The notes beneath the pieces are model-generated. The model searched no databases and had not been told where the DNA came from. It saw only the letters and a list, made by a program, of their open reading frames with translations. A DNA stretch of 64,000 nt, from NCBI GenBank assembly GCA_013141075.1, contig JABFRQ010000001.1, positions 434,001 through 498,000 on the forward strand, given 5' to 3'. The position numbers and the translations under genes are program-made. The stretch is from Methylotenera sp. (GTDB lineage Bacteria; Pseudomonadota; Gammaproteobacteria; Burkholderiales; Methylophilaceae). Below, piece by piece: positions 19,679 to 27,376 of the stretch. Every line of letters starts with the position of its first letter. Position 1 is the stretch's first letter.

Positions 19679-20412
19679 TGCATAAAATTGTGTTGTTTTT
19701 ACGCGCGCTGTTATTCATGTTCGGCATGTTAATTATTACGCCGATTTTTGCTTTACTAGTCATTTTAATGTTCCCACTCAACAACATTACCCGTTCACGC
19801 ATGGCAAGCTACTGGGCGCGCTGTGCTTTGCATTGGTTGAAACTCACCTGCAATTTGGGGTTTGAGGTGCGCGGGCGTGAAAACATTCCTGACCACCCCT
19901 CCATAATTTTATGCAAACACCAATCCGCATGGGAAACCATAGCCTTGCAGGTGATATTTCCGCCGCAAATTTGGGTAATGAAGCGTGAACTTTTATATAT
20001 TCCTTTTTTAGGTTGGGCATGGGTAGCACTTTCGGCGATTCCTATTGACCGCAGCGCAGGTCGTGAAGCACTTAAAAAGCTAGTCAAGCATGGTAAAGAT
20101 AGGCTGGCACGTGGGCTTTGGGTGGTGATTTTTCCTGAAGGTACGCGTATTGCCCCTGGTGAGCGCGGCAAATACCATATTGGCGGCGCTTGGCTAGCAT
20201 CGCAAACGCAATCTACTGTTTCGCCCGTGGCGCACAATGCAGGTTTATTTTGGCGCAAAAATGCGTTTATCAAACAAGCTGGCACCATCACTGTAAGCAT
20301 CGGCAAGCCAATTGAAACGGCGGGTTTAAAGCCAGATGAAGTGAATAAACGCGTTGAAGATTGGATAGAAAGCGAGATGCTCATGTTACCAAACTCACCA
20401 ACACAACCCTAA
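19678..20412 (+). CDS. 1-acyl-sn-glycerol-3-phosphate acyltransferase (PlsC-like)
   Basis: 244 residues. An N-terminal membrane segment (about 7-35) is followed by the acyltransferase motif I KHQSAWET (catalytic His and Asp-like position), motif III FPEGTR and motif IV-like stretch VSPVAHNAG. PlsC-type enzymes make phosphatidic acid from lysophosphatidic acid at the inner membrane. It is translationally coupled to gmhB. Catalytic motif I has HQSAWE in place of the classic HxxxxD (HQSAWE), as in many betaproteobacterial paralogues. Confidence 0.88.
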   Translation: MHKIVLFLRALLFMFGMLIITPIFALLVILMFPLNNITRSRMASYWARCALHWLKLTCNLGFEVRGRENIPDHPSIILCKHQSAWETIALQVIFPPQIWVMKRELLYIPFLGWAWVALSAIPIDRSAGREALKKLVKHGKDRLARGLWVVIFPEGTRIAPGERGKYHIGGAWLASQTQSTVSPVAHNAGLFWRKNAFIKQAGTITVSIGKPIETAGLKPDEVNKRVEDWIESEMLMLPNSPTQP

Positions 20413-20413
20413 A

Positions 20414-21124
20414 ATGGCCGAGCAATTGCTGAAGTTCGCCGATGGCGAAATAATTACCTACTCACTAGAACGCCGCCAACGCCGCACAGTTGGCTTAAAA
20501 ATTACCCAAAATGGCTTGGTTATCCACGCGCCTAGGCGCATTTCACAATCGCAGCTTGATGACATTATTTTACACAAAGCAGATTGGATACGCAAAAAAC
20601 TAGCCTCGCTGCATCAGCATAAAATACCCGCCATGCAATGGCAAGATAGTGAGCAACTACTACTGCTAGGAAGCCCAATTACACTGGCACTTGAGCATAA
20701 TGCACGCTCAAAAGCGGTGGAATATACAACAGGGGTTTTGCAACTAGCCATGCCAAACATTGAAGACCAAACGGCAGTTTCACACAAAGTAATTCAGTGG
20801 TACAAAAAGCAAGCGCTGGCAGACTTTTCGCGGCGCTTAGAAATTTTTTCAGCTAAGTTGGGCGTGAGTTTTAAATCACTCACTTTATCAAACGCCAAAT
20901 CACGCTGGGGCAGCTGCAACAGTCGCAAAGAAATTCGGCTCAACTGGCGCTTGCTGCAAGCACCGCCGCACATCATCAACTATGTGGTGTGCCACGAGCT
21001 GGCGCACTTAAAAGAAATGAACCATTCTGCTAAATTCTGGGCAACCGTTGCCAACATTTACCCTGATTACAAACAAGCGGAAAAAGAACTTAAAGCTTGG
21101 TCACCTAAGCTGCACGCCATTTAG
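20414..21124 (+). CDS. YgjP/WLM-like putative metal-dependent hydrolase (DUF45)
   Basis: 236 residues. The zinc-protease-like motif HELAHLKEMNHS with a downstream W (CHELAHLKEMNHSAKFW) is near residues 195-210; SRWGSCNSRKEIRLNWRL is the conserved segment of DUF45/YgjP proteins. Cytoplasmic, no signal peptide. Its substrate is not known; the relatives are found beside plsC/glyS genes. It starts 1 base after the acyltransferase stop and ends the operon. Confidence 0.85.
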   Translation: MAEQLLKFADGEIITYSLERRQRRTVGLKITQNGLVIHAPRRISQSQLDDIILHKADWIRKKLASLHQHKIPAMQWQDSEQLLLLGSPITLALEHNARSKAVEYTTGVLQLAMPNIEDQTAVSHKVIQWYKKQALADFSRRLEIFSAKLGVSFKSLTLSNAKSRWGSCNSRKEIRLNWRLLQAPPHIINYVVCHELAHLKEMNHSAKFWATVANIYPDYKQAEKELKAWSPKLHAI

Positions 21125-21197
21125 CAAGGCTTGCGCTGGGTTCTCAGCGTGTTAAACTCTTACTCACAAACACTCAAACTAATAAGGGACGGTAAAA

Positions 21198-21614
21198 AAG
21201 AACTTTCAAGACGCAGTAAAGCTATGCTTTCAAAAATATGTAGATTTTAATGGGCGTGCCGCACGACCAGAATTTTGGTGGTTCTTTTTGTTTTGTTTGC
21301 TCGCTTCAATAGTGTTAGGGTTGATTAGCGAAACGCTTTCTACCATTTTTTCACTCGCAACATTGTTACCAACGTTAGCGGTTGGCGCACGCCGTTTGCA
21401 CGACATTAACAAAACTGGCTGGCTACAATTAGCTTGGTATATAGGTATTATTGTGGGTGCCGTAATAATGGCAGGTGCGTTGGCAAGCGGTAAATATGCA
21501 TTTGCAGGATTAGGTGCGCTTGTGACCATAGCAACAATTGCCTACATGATTTATTTAGCCGTAAAAGTAGGCGACATTGGCGATAACAACTACGGCCCGC
21601 CACCTGCAAACTAA
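21198..21614 (+). CDS. DUF805 membrane protein lacking a standard start codon
   Basis: The frame encodes a typical DUF805 N terminus (NFQDAVKLCFQKYVDFNGRAARPEFW) and four membrane segments ending in the GDIGDNNYGPPP tail. No ATG, GTG or TTG occurs in frame between the upstream stop (21183) and a TTG at 21288, which would cut off the conserved first 30 residues. An AAGGGA ribosome site (21184-21189) stands 8 bases before an AAG codon at 21198; one base different (ATG) would be a perfect start. Start-codon mutation, sequencing error or a non-canonical start are possible. Function of DUF805 is unknown. Confidence 0.7.
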   Translation, partial: KNFQDAVKLCFQKYVDFNGRAARPEFWWFFLFCLLASIVLGLISETLSTIFSLATLLPTLAVGARRLHDINKTGWLQLAWYIGIIVGAVIMAGALASGKYAFAGLGALVTIATIAYMIYLAVKVGDIGDNNYGPPPAN

Positions 21615-21665
21615 ATAGCAATTAAAAATGCATCATTTTTAATAAATTATGCATAGTCTCAATAG

Positions 21666-21708
21666 CAATGCCCTGCGAGCCTTATAAATAGGGGCTCGCA
21701 GGGCATTG
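21666..21708. repeat. Palindromic repeat, CTGCGAGCC family (perfect copy C)
   Basis: CAATGCCCTGCGAGCC (21666-21681) is perfectly complementary to GGCTCGCAGGGCATTG (21693-21708), with an 11-base loop and a downstream AATTTTTC. It is the best-formed hairpin of the family and may end both converging transcripts. Confidence 0.85.
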
Positions 21709-21828
21709 AATTTTTCATGCTCAATTTAACAGCTGCTGCAGGATAATCACTTTCGCGATTTAAAAATCGCCCTTACATAAACCTTTAAAGACCTTTGCAA
21801 AGGTATTTAATTGCACAATTTCCACCCA

Positions 21829-21907
21829 TTCGTGCTGAGTTTGTCGAAGCATACTTTTTTATAATCAATCAGTTGCAGGTGCAACCCTTCGGCAAGCTCA
21901 GGGCGAA
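21829..21907. repeat. Inverted repeat of the TTCG..CTGAG.TTG.CGAAG type
   Basis: TTCGTGCTGAGTTTGTCGAA (from 21829) and, in reverse, TTCGCCCTGAGCTTGCCGAA (ending 21907) face each other across 33 bases. Such sequences are common intergenic repeats in proteobacteria. They lie at the 3' side of sco. Confidence 0.65.
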
Positions 21908-21941
21908 AGGTAGGTAGCTAGAACCTTTATAAAAATCTACT

Positions 21942-22517
21942 TTAAAGTATCTGCTTAATATCACTCGCAATTTCAGCTGGCTTTTCACTATAATCCACAT
22001 AAAGTCTAATTTTTCCTGCTTTATCAAACACATACATGCCTGCGCTATGGTCAATAGTGTAACCGCCTTTGCCTTGTGCTTCTACTTTTTTGGCGTAAAT
22101 TTTAAACACGGCGGCGGTTGCAGCAATTTCTTGCTCGCTACCACGTAAGCCTATAAAGCGCTTGTCAAATGACGGTACAAATTGCGCCAGCACTTCTTGC
22201 GAATCGCGTGCGGGGTCTAGCGTTACAAACAGCACTTGCACTTCATCGGCACGTGCGCCTAGCAACTGCATGGTTTGTTTTAATGTGGTCATGGTGGTTG
22301 GGCACACGTCTGGGCAGTGCGTATAGCCAAAAAACAAGGCCACCGCTTTGCCTTTAAAATCCGCCATGGTGCGCGGCTTGCCTGTGTGGTCGGTTAGGTT
22401 AAAACTCTGGCCAAAATCTGCGCCAGTAATGTCTTGCGCAACCAGTTTATTGGCCTCAGCCGCAGGTTTACAAGCCACTAGCGCGGACATTAGTAAAGCT
22501 ATTAGTAAATATCGCAT
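21942..22517 (-). CDS. SCO family copper chaperone/thioredoxin-like lipoprotein
   Basis: 191 residues. A lipoprotein signal (LVAC lipobox, Cys16) is followed by a thioredoxin-like fold with the copper motif C-P-D-V-C and the distant His in YTIDHSAGMYVFD. SCO proteins deliver copper to the CuA site of cytochrome oxidase or act as thiol reductases in the periplasm. No oxidase gene is adjacent. Divergent from ilvE. Confidence 0.93.
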   Translation of the reverse strand: MRYLLIALLMSALVACKPAAEANKLVAQDITGADFGQSFNLTDHTGKPRTMADFKGKAVALFFGYTHCPDVCPTTMTTLKQTMQLLGARADEVQVLFVTLDPARDSQEVLAQFVPSFDKRFIGLRGSEQEIAATAAVFKIYAKKVEAQGKGGYTIDHSAGMYVFDKAGKIRLYVDYSEKPAEIASDIKQIL

Positions 22518-22633
22518 TGCAAAACCTCATTTAAACCATAATTTATATGCTTTAGATTTTAACATGCGACAAAACTTTACGCCCTTTAGTTTACAATAAT
22601 GCTTTTACTAAACTTGTTTAATAAGGCAGCAAC

Positions 22634-23566
22634 ATGGCAATTCCAAGCTCAATGGCAGACCGCGACGGCGTAATTTGGTACGACGGCAAAATGGTGAACT
22701 GGCGCGATGCCACTACCCACGTTTTAACCCACACATTGCATTACGGCATGGGCGTGTTTGAAGGCGTACGCGCCTACAAAACAGACAAAGGCGCAGCAAT
22801 TTTCCGCTTACAAGACCATACTGACCGCCTTTTTAACAGCGCGCACATTTTGCAAATGAAAATGCCTTTCACGAAACAAGAAATTATGGATGCACAAAAA
22901 GCAGCCGTGCGTGAAAACAATTTAGATTCAGCTTACATACGCCCAATGGCGTTTTACGGTGCTGAGGCAATGGGTATTGCCGCCAAAACGCTAAGTACGC
23001 ACGTAATTTGCGCAGCTTGGAGCTGGGGTGCATATATGGGCGACGACGCGATTACTAAAGGTATTCGCGTAAAAACATCGTCTTTCGCACGCCACCACGT
23101 AAATATCACCATGTGTAAAGCCAAAGCCAATGGTAACTACATGAACAGCATTTTAGCGCACCAAGAAGCCGCGAATGATGGCTATCAAGAAGCATTATTG
23201 TTAGATGTTGACGGCTTTGTAGCAGAAGGCTCAGGCGAAAATGTATTCATTGTGCGTAAAGGCAAACTCTACACGCCAGATTTAACCAGCGCCCTAGAAG
23301 GCATCACCCGTGACACAATCGTGACACTTGCCAAAGAGTTAGGCATTGAAGTCATTGAAAAACGCATCACGCGCGATGAAGTGTATACCGCAGATGAAGC
23401 CTTTTTCACAGGCACAGCAGCAGAAGTAACACCAATCCGCGAGCTAGATAACCGCACCATTGGTACTGGTAGCCGTGGCCCGATTACTGAAAAACTACAA
23501 ACTTTATATTTTGATATAGTTAAAGGTAAATCAGCAAAACATGCGCATTGGCTGACGCTGGTTTAA
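22634..23566 (+). CDS. ilvE: Branched-chain amino acid aminotransferase
   Basis: 310 residues, fold type IV PLP enzyme. LHYGMGVFEGVRAY, the lysine-bearing segment CKAKANGNYMNSILAHQEA and EGSGENVFIVRKGKLYTP and the GTAAEVTPIRELD phosphate loop are all present. It makes Leu, Ile and Val from their keto acids with glutamate. It may share a transcript with the zinc-finger gene downstream, although a hairpin lies in between. Confidence 0.97.
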   Translation: MAIPSSMADRDGVIWYDGKMVNWRDATTHVLTHTLHYGMGVFEGVRAYKTDKGAAIFRLQDHTDRLFNSAHILQMKMPFTKQEIMDAQKAAVRENNLDSAYIRPMAFYGAEAMGIAAKTLSTHVICAAWSWGAYMGDDAITKGIRVKTSSFARHHVNITMCKAKANGNYMNSILAHQEAANDGYQEALLLDVDGFVAEGSGENVFIVRKGKLYTPDLTSALEGITRDTIVTLAKELGIEVIEKRITRDEVYTADEAFFTGTAAEVTPIRELDNRTIGTGSRGPITEKLQTLYFDIVKGKSAKHAHWLTLV

Positions 23567-23620
23567 AAATAAACCGTTTATGGTGAGCTTGTCAAACCAT
23601 AAACATGATTTGCGTCATAA

Positions 23621-23660
23621 CCCTCAACAGATACTCGCTAAAGCGCGTATCTGTTGGGGG
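23621..23660. terminator. Hairpin between ilvE and the zinc-finger gene
   Basis: CCCTCAACAGATACTCGC (23621-23638) pairs at 16 of 18 positions with 23643-23660, loop TAAA. It is followed by A rather than T on the plus strand, so termination may be weak. A half CATTCCC-type repeat follows (23676-23704). Confidence 0.55.
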
Positions 23661-23725
23661 TTAAAAAAACAGAGAATGGACTCCCGCTTTCGTGGGAATG
23701 ACGGAACTAATGAGAGTTTTATAAA

Positions 23726-23929
23726 ATGTCCCAAGTAAAAGAACCTAATATTAAATTCACGGAAATCACCGCAAAAGACCTGCCACTACACTGCCCGACA
23801 GACGAAGTGGCGCTTTGGTCTTCGCACCCACGCGTGTTTTTAGATGTGGTAAAAACAGGGCAAGTGGCTTGCCCTTATTGCGGCACTAAGTACAAACTTA
23901 AAGCTGGTGAGCATGTAGGGCATCACTAA
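23726..23929 (+). CDS. Small zinc-finger protein (zf-CHCC domain)
   Basis: 67 residues. HCPTDEVALWSSHPRVFLDV followed by ACPYCGTKYKL gives the C-H-C-C metal site of the zf-CHCC family, which resembles the NDUFS6 subunit of mitochondrial complex I. In betaproteobacteria it commonly follows ilvE. Function in bacteria is not settled; a zinc site is predicted. Confidence 0.85.
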   Translation: MSQVKEPNIKFTEITAKDLPLHCPTDEVALWSSHPRVFLDVVKTGQVACPYCGTKYKLKAGEHVGHH

Positions 23930-24332
23930 AATCGCCGTTATTTATACAAAATAAATTACAGCGTTCAGTTGGTTTTGCCAACACATTTTACAACCAATTA
24001 TATTTAATCACCCTACAAAACTGTAGCATCCTGTAGCCCAATGCGTGCTGTTAACTTTTGTTAACCAGCATCTGCCATAAAATTAAACTTCTATAATAGC
24101 TTAATCAATATTGATTGATGTTTAGTTCGCGATAAAATTCATCACCAACGATGAGTTTTCATCACGGTAACACAATAAAAATATTATTTTTCTTAGCCAT
24201 TTATTTTAAAATTTAAAAATAAAATCAACAAGTTAAGACGCATCAACTTTAGTTTGGCATATATCTTGCATGTACGCACTTGTAGCACAACTAACACTAA
24301 CAAACTATTAACTATATAGATAGGAATTGCAA
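23930..24332. other. Long gene-free leader of the CZB gene
   Basis: 403 bases, strongly AT-rich and without coding potential. It contains a clear sigma-54 promoter element near its 3' end (24254-24270). The rest may hold activator binding sites; short repeated CATCA words occur (CATCACCAACGATGAGTTTTCATCAC at 24140-24165), with no firm assignment. Confidence 0.6.
24254..24270 (+). promoter_or_regulatory. Sigma-54 promoter (-24/-12)
   Basis: TTGGCATATATCTTGCA contains GG at 24256-24257, then exactly 10 bases, then GC at 24268-24269, the diagnostic sigma-54 spacing, with good TTGGCA and TTGCA consensus. It is 62 bases upstream of the CZB gene ATG. Requires an enhancer-binding activator. Confidence 0.75.
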
Positions 24333-24776
24333 ATGGCATTATTTGATTGGTTTAAAAAAAGCGTTGCAGGTGATGAAACCGTAAAATTAGAAATTGCACC
24401 TGAGGAAGAAGAATTAGCAGGGCTTAATCTAAAACAAGTACTTGATGCACACACCGCATGGAAAACTAGATTGCAAAATGCTTTAGATGGCACAAGCGCT
24501 GAGAGTTTAGATGTTGCGGTAGTTTGCCAAGACAATTTATGTGCTTTAGGCAAATGGCTATATTCTGAAGGCAAAAATAAGTTTTCTCACTTAGCTGAGT
24601 ACGAATCTACACGTGTTGCTCACTCTGAGTTTCATTTATGTGCGGGTGAAGTGCTGATGGAACACCAAGATGGTAATGCTGACCTTGCTGCAACATTATT
24701 AAGAACAAAATTCCGTACGGCATCAAACCGAAACCAGCTTGAGCTAGTGCGCTTATTTACTGTGGCTAGACGTTAA
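24333..24776 (+). CDS. CZB (chemoreceptor zinc-binding) domain protein
   Basis: 147 residues. ALFDWFKK at the N terminus, then a helical CZB domain: H (in LDAHTAWKTRL), C (NLCALGKWLYSEG), and two H (HSEFHLCAGEV), the 3His/1Cys zinc set. CZB domains sense zinc or hypochlorite, usually at the end of chemoreceptors or diguanylate cyclases; here the domain is alone. The ATG at 24333 has GAATTGCAA upstream; an in-frame start 6 bases earlier is less likely. A sigma-54 promoter drives it, and a hairpin follows it. Confidence 0.82.
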   Translation: MALFDWFKKSVAGDETVKLEIAPEEEELAGLNLKQVLDAHTAWKTRLQNALDGTSAESLDVAVVCQDNLCALGKWLYSEGKNKFSHLAEYESTRVAHSEFHLCAGEVLMEHQDGNADLAATLLRTKFRTASNRNQLELVRLFTVARR

Positions 24777-24786
24777 ATCAATTAGC

Positions 24787-24821
24787 GCATAGCCTTGATT
24801 AAGCAAAAATCAAGGCTATGC
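24787..24821. terminator. Hairpin between the CZB gene and murI
   Basis: A perfect 14-bp stem (24787-24800 with 24808-24821), loop AAGCAAA, between two convergent genes. T runs are short, so strength is uncertain. Confidence 0.65.
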
Positions 24822-24829
24822 AAATACGA

Positions 24830-25645
24830 TTATAAGTTAGTCACATCTGCGCTTTTACCCCACAAGTTTTCAATCACATTTTCTGCATTTTCAGCGGGGC
24901 TGTTAGTAAAAAACTTTACGCTACCTTGCCGATTTAAATTACTAAGTAATTCACTCTCTGCTAATTGCCGTTTTAACTGTTTAGCCACCGCTGCGCCTGT
25001 GTCAATCAAACTAATGTTCTCACCAACAATTTCGCGAATCGCATCTGCCACAAACGGATAATGCGTGCAGCCCAGCACAATAGTATCTGCGCCCTCAGCC
25101 AATAACGGCGTGATGTATAGCCTGATTAACGTTTTAGTATTTACTGTGTCTAGTTCGCCCCGTTCTACGCATTCCACTAAGCCTACACAGGCCTGCGTGA
25201 CCACTTCTACATTACGCCCATAACTTTCTAACAGGCCTGCAAACTGTGCGCTTTTAAGCGTGCCTACGGTTGCCAGCACGCCAATAATGCCATTTTTGCT
25301 GGCTTCTGCGGCAGGCTTTACGGCGGGTTCCATACCTATGATTGGTAGCGCATACTTCTCACGTAGCTCATCTATCGCAGCCGCAGTGGCGGTGTTGCAG
25401 GCAACGACTAAGGCTTTAGCGCCTTTTGCTATTAAAAAATCAGCAATTTCAAAGCAGCGCGCGGTGATTTCAGCGGGAGTTTTATTGCCGTAAGGCGCAT
25501 ATTTGCTATCTGCCACATACAGCAATTGCTCGTGCGGCAACAGCGCGTGAATGTGCTTTAAAACAGAAATGCCGCCCACGCCAGAATCAAACACACCAAT
25601 GGGGCGATTATTAGCTTGGCTTTCATCAGGAGCATTTACATTCAT
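24830..25645 (-). CDS. murI: Glutamate racemase
   Basis: 271 residues from the ATG at 25645. IGVFDSGVGGISVLKHI at the N terminus, the first catalytic Cys in VVACNTATAA and the second in VLGCTHYPF are all present. It converts L-Glu to D-Glu for peptidoglycan. The frame extends about 23 codons upstream, into the promoter region of the divergent adenosyltransferase gene, so that part is left out. Confidence 0.95.
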   Translation of the reverse strand: MNVNAPDESQANNRPIGVFDSGVGGISVLKHIHALLPHEQLLYVADSKYAPYGNKTPAEITARCFEIADFLIAKGAKALVVACNTATAAAIDELREKYALPIIGMEPAVKPAAEASKNGIIGVLATVGTLKSAQFAGLLESYGRNVEVVTQACVGLVECVERGELDTVNTKTLIRLYITPLLAEGADTIVLGCTHYPFVADAIREIVGENISLIDTGAAVAKQLKRQLAESELLSNLNRQGSVKFFTNSPAENAENVIENLWGKSADVTNL

Positions 25646-25706
25646 TGCAAGGTCGTCATCAGTTACAATAAGCAGATTATAAATGAATAAAGCTAAGGGC
25701 AGCACG

Positions 25707-26255
25707 ATGGGCAACAGACTGAGTAAAATTTACACACGCACGGGCGACCAAGGCACTACAGGCTTGGGCGATGGTAGCCGCATTAACAAAGATAGCCTGC
25801 GCGTAGAAGCGATGGGCGATGTGGATGAACTCAACTCTGTGATTGGCCTGATGATGACCGAAGCCGTGCCGCAAAATCTGCAAGCCCCACTCACGCAAAT
25901 TCAGCACGATTTATTTAACGTTGGCGGCGAAATTTGCATTCCAGGTTACGTGATTTTAAAGCAATCACGTATTGAAAATTTAGAAAAAATGATAGATACA
26001 CTCAATGATGATTTAACACCGCTAAAAGAGTTTATTTTGCCAGGTGGCACCAAAACTGCAGCCTACTGCCACCTCGCCCGCACGGTGTGTCGCCGTGCTG
26101 AACGCAAACTGGTTGAGTTAAACCGCAACGAAAAAGTGACCGAAATCTCGTTGCAATACTTAAATAGATTGTCGGATTTATTATTTGTGATGTGCCGCAC
26201 CATTAACAAACAAGCGGGCGTGAGTGATGTGCTTTGGCAAAATGAACATGGTTAG
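25707..26255 (+). CDS. Cob(I)alamin adenosyltransferase, PduO type
   Basis: 182 residues from the ATG at 25707. IYTRTGDQGTTGLGDG near the N terminus and CRRAERKLVELNR near residue 115 are the ATP-binding and cobalamin-site signatures of PduO-type enzymes. It adenosylates cob(I)alamin. The start at 25707 has an AAGGG ribosome site and agrees with family N termini (MGNRLSKIYT); an ATG at 25683 would add eight residues with no ribosome site. Confidence 0.92.
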   Translation: MGNRLSKIYTRTGDQGTTGLGDGSRINKDSLRVEAMGDVDELNSVIGLMMTEAVPQNLQAPLTQIQHDLFNVGGEICIPGYVILKQSRIENLEKMIDTLNDDLTPLKEFILPGGTKTAAYCHLARTVCRRAERKLVELNRNEKVTEISLQYLNRLSDLLFVMCRTINKQAGVSDVLWQNEHG

Positions 26256-26375
26256 CACGTCAAAAACCCGCCTAACGTGGTTATTGCTTGCTAGTTGCGA
26301 GATTCCGACCTACGTCAGAATGACAGAAGGGGTTAAAGTGTTTCAGTTGAAGTTTTTTTAATATTCAAACAGTGC

Positions 26376-26411
26376 CGCCAGCACCCGCATGGATATTGGC
26401 TCGCAGGCCTG
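26376..26411. repeat. Palindromic repeat, CTGCGAGCC family (copy D)
   Basis: In the reverse sense it reads CGCCAGCACCCGCATGGATA... through GGCTCGCAGGCCTG. It matches 51002-51037 inside thiL at 34 of 36 positions and the reverse complement of 3168-3204 over its core. Confidence 0.85.
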
Positions 26412-26550
26412 CACTCGAGTGTTTTAGTCGGGTGGCATTTGTAAAGCGTTTAAATGTGGCGAAAACAGATGGTTTTGTAGAGCGTGCTCTCGAATGATTT
26501 TATCGGGGAGCGAACTTGCGAAGCAGTCCGCCGAATGGGGGGATTCAACA

Positions 26551-26579
26551 TAAGGCGTACCGTGAACGGGTACGCCTTA
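26551..26579. terminator. Hairpin downstream of the lipoprotein gene
   Basis: TAAGGCGTACC (26551-26561) pairs with GGTACGCCTTA (26569-26579), 7-base loop. It lies 32 bases after the stop of the minus-strand lipoprotein gene; no T run, so the function is uncertain. Confidence 0.45.
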
Positions 26580-26610
26580 CACGGGTTGATTTCATGTTGT
26601 AATCCGCCAG

Positions 26611-27363
26611 TTAATCAGCCACACCCAATGCCTTAGCGACTTGTACGAATGTAGGGTTTTCACGCCAATTGGGGTTAGCTGCAATGTGGCGTTTTGCTAG
26701 TTCTGTAGCTTCTTCTTTGCGATTCAAAGCTGCCAAAGAGACTATTCCCTCCAAAATACCAGCCATTCGCTGAATTCTTTGTGGTTCTAGTTCTAATGCC
26801 TTGTAGACCGCATTGACAGCTTCTTCATGGCGTTCAAGTTGATGCAAGTCCGCAGCCATCCAAAGTAAAGAGCTAGCATTTCTTTCTATCTGATATGATT
26901 TTTCTCCATACTTAAATGATGCTTCGAAATCTTGATTTTTTGTAGCAATTTCTGCTAAAAAACCTAGAATCGGTGAGTAATTTGGATATTGAAGGATAAT
27001 ATCCTCCCCCATTTTTACCGCTTTTTCTTCACTGCCTGTACGCAATTCAACTTCCGCAATAAACTGTAAAAGATTAGGCTTGTACTCATTAGCATTTTCT
27101 AAGGCTTTTTGAGCTATATCTACAGACATAGCGTATTCGCCAGCATCTTGATAGGCACTTACTAGCCACACATTATATTCATCATATTGCATACAGCCTT
27201 GACCGTTATTTTGTAAATACTTTGCTAACTTGAGAGGTGAGTTAATAGATGGATTATTTGCAGTTGCATGGTAAATTTTGGCACAGTCTTCAATCGTTTT
27301 TGCAGAACTCATATTGCATGCACTCAATGTAAGAAAAAGAAAAGGTAAAAGCGATGGTTTCAT
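26611..27363 (-). CDS. TPR-type lipoprotein beside an exoprotein remnant
   Basis: 250 residues. A lipoprotein signal with lipobox LSAC (Cys16 region of MKPSLLPFLFLTLSACNMSS) is followed by tetratricopeptide-like helices (about 60-235, for example AYQDAGEYAMSVDIAQKALENANEYKPN and EEAVNAVYKALELEPQRIQRM). It starts 13 bases after the exoprotein fragment's stop on the same strand and looks co-transcribed. An in-frame extension upstream would read back into that gene, so I chose the ATG at 27363. A partner or immunity role for the exoprotein is only a guess. Confidence 0.7.
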   Translation of the reverse strand: MKPSLLPFLFLTLSACNMSSAKTIEDCAKIYHATANNPSINSPLKLAKYLQNNGQGCMQYDEYNVWLVSAYQDAGEYAMSVDIAQKALENANEYKPNLLQFIAEVELRTGSEEKAVKMGEDIILQYPNYSPILGFLAEIATKNQDFEASFKYGEKSYQIERNASSLLWMAADLHQLERHEEAVNAVYKALELEPQRIQRMAGILEGIVSLAALNRKEEATELAKRHIAANPNWRENPTFVQVAKALGVAD

Positions 27364-27376
27364 AACGAGCCTCAAA

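Larger units (their letters stand above)
21615..21941. other. Gene-free interval holding two kinds of palindromic repeat
   Basis: 327 bases between the convergent DUF805 gene and sco. It holds the perfect 16-bp hairpin of the CTGCGAGCC family (21666-21708) and a second inverted repeat (21829-21851 with 21885-21907). Nothing coding is seen. Confidence 0.75.
26256..26610. other. Gene-free interval of mixed repeats
   Basis: 355 bases. It contains a decayed CATTCC-type repeat (about 26300-26326), a CTGCGAGCC-family copy (26376-26411), two diverged direct repeats of the form CTCGA.TG.TTTTA.TCGGG (near 26414 and 26491), and a hairpin with 11-bp stem (26551-26561 with 26569-26579) inside a longer palindrome. 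No coding signal. It marks the border to the exoprotein remnant. Confidence 0.6.
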
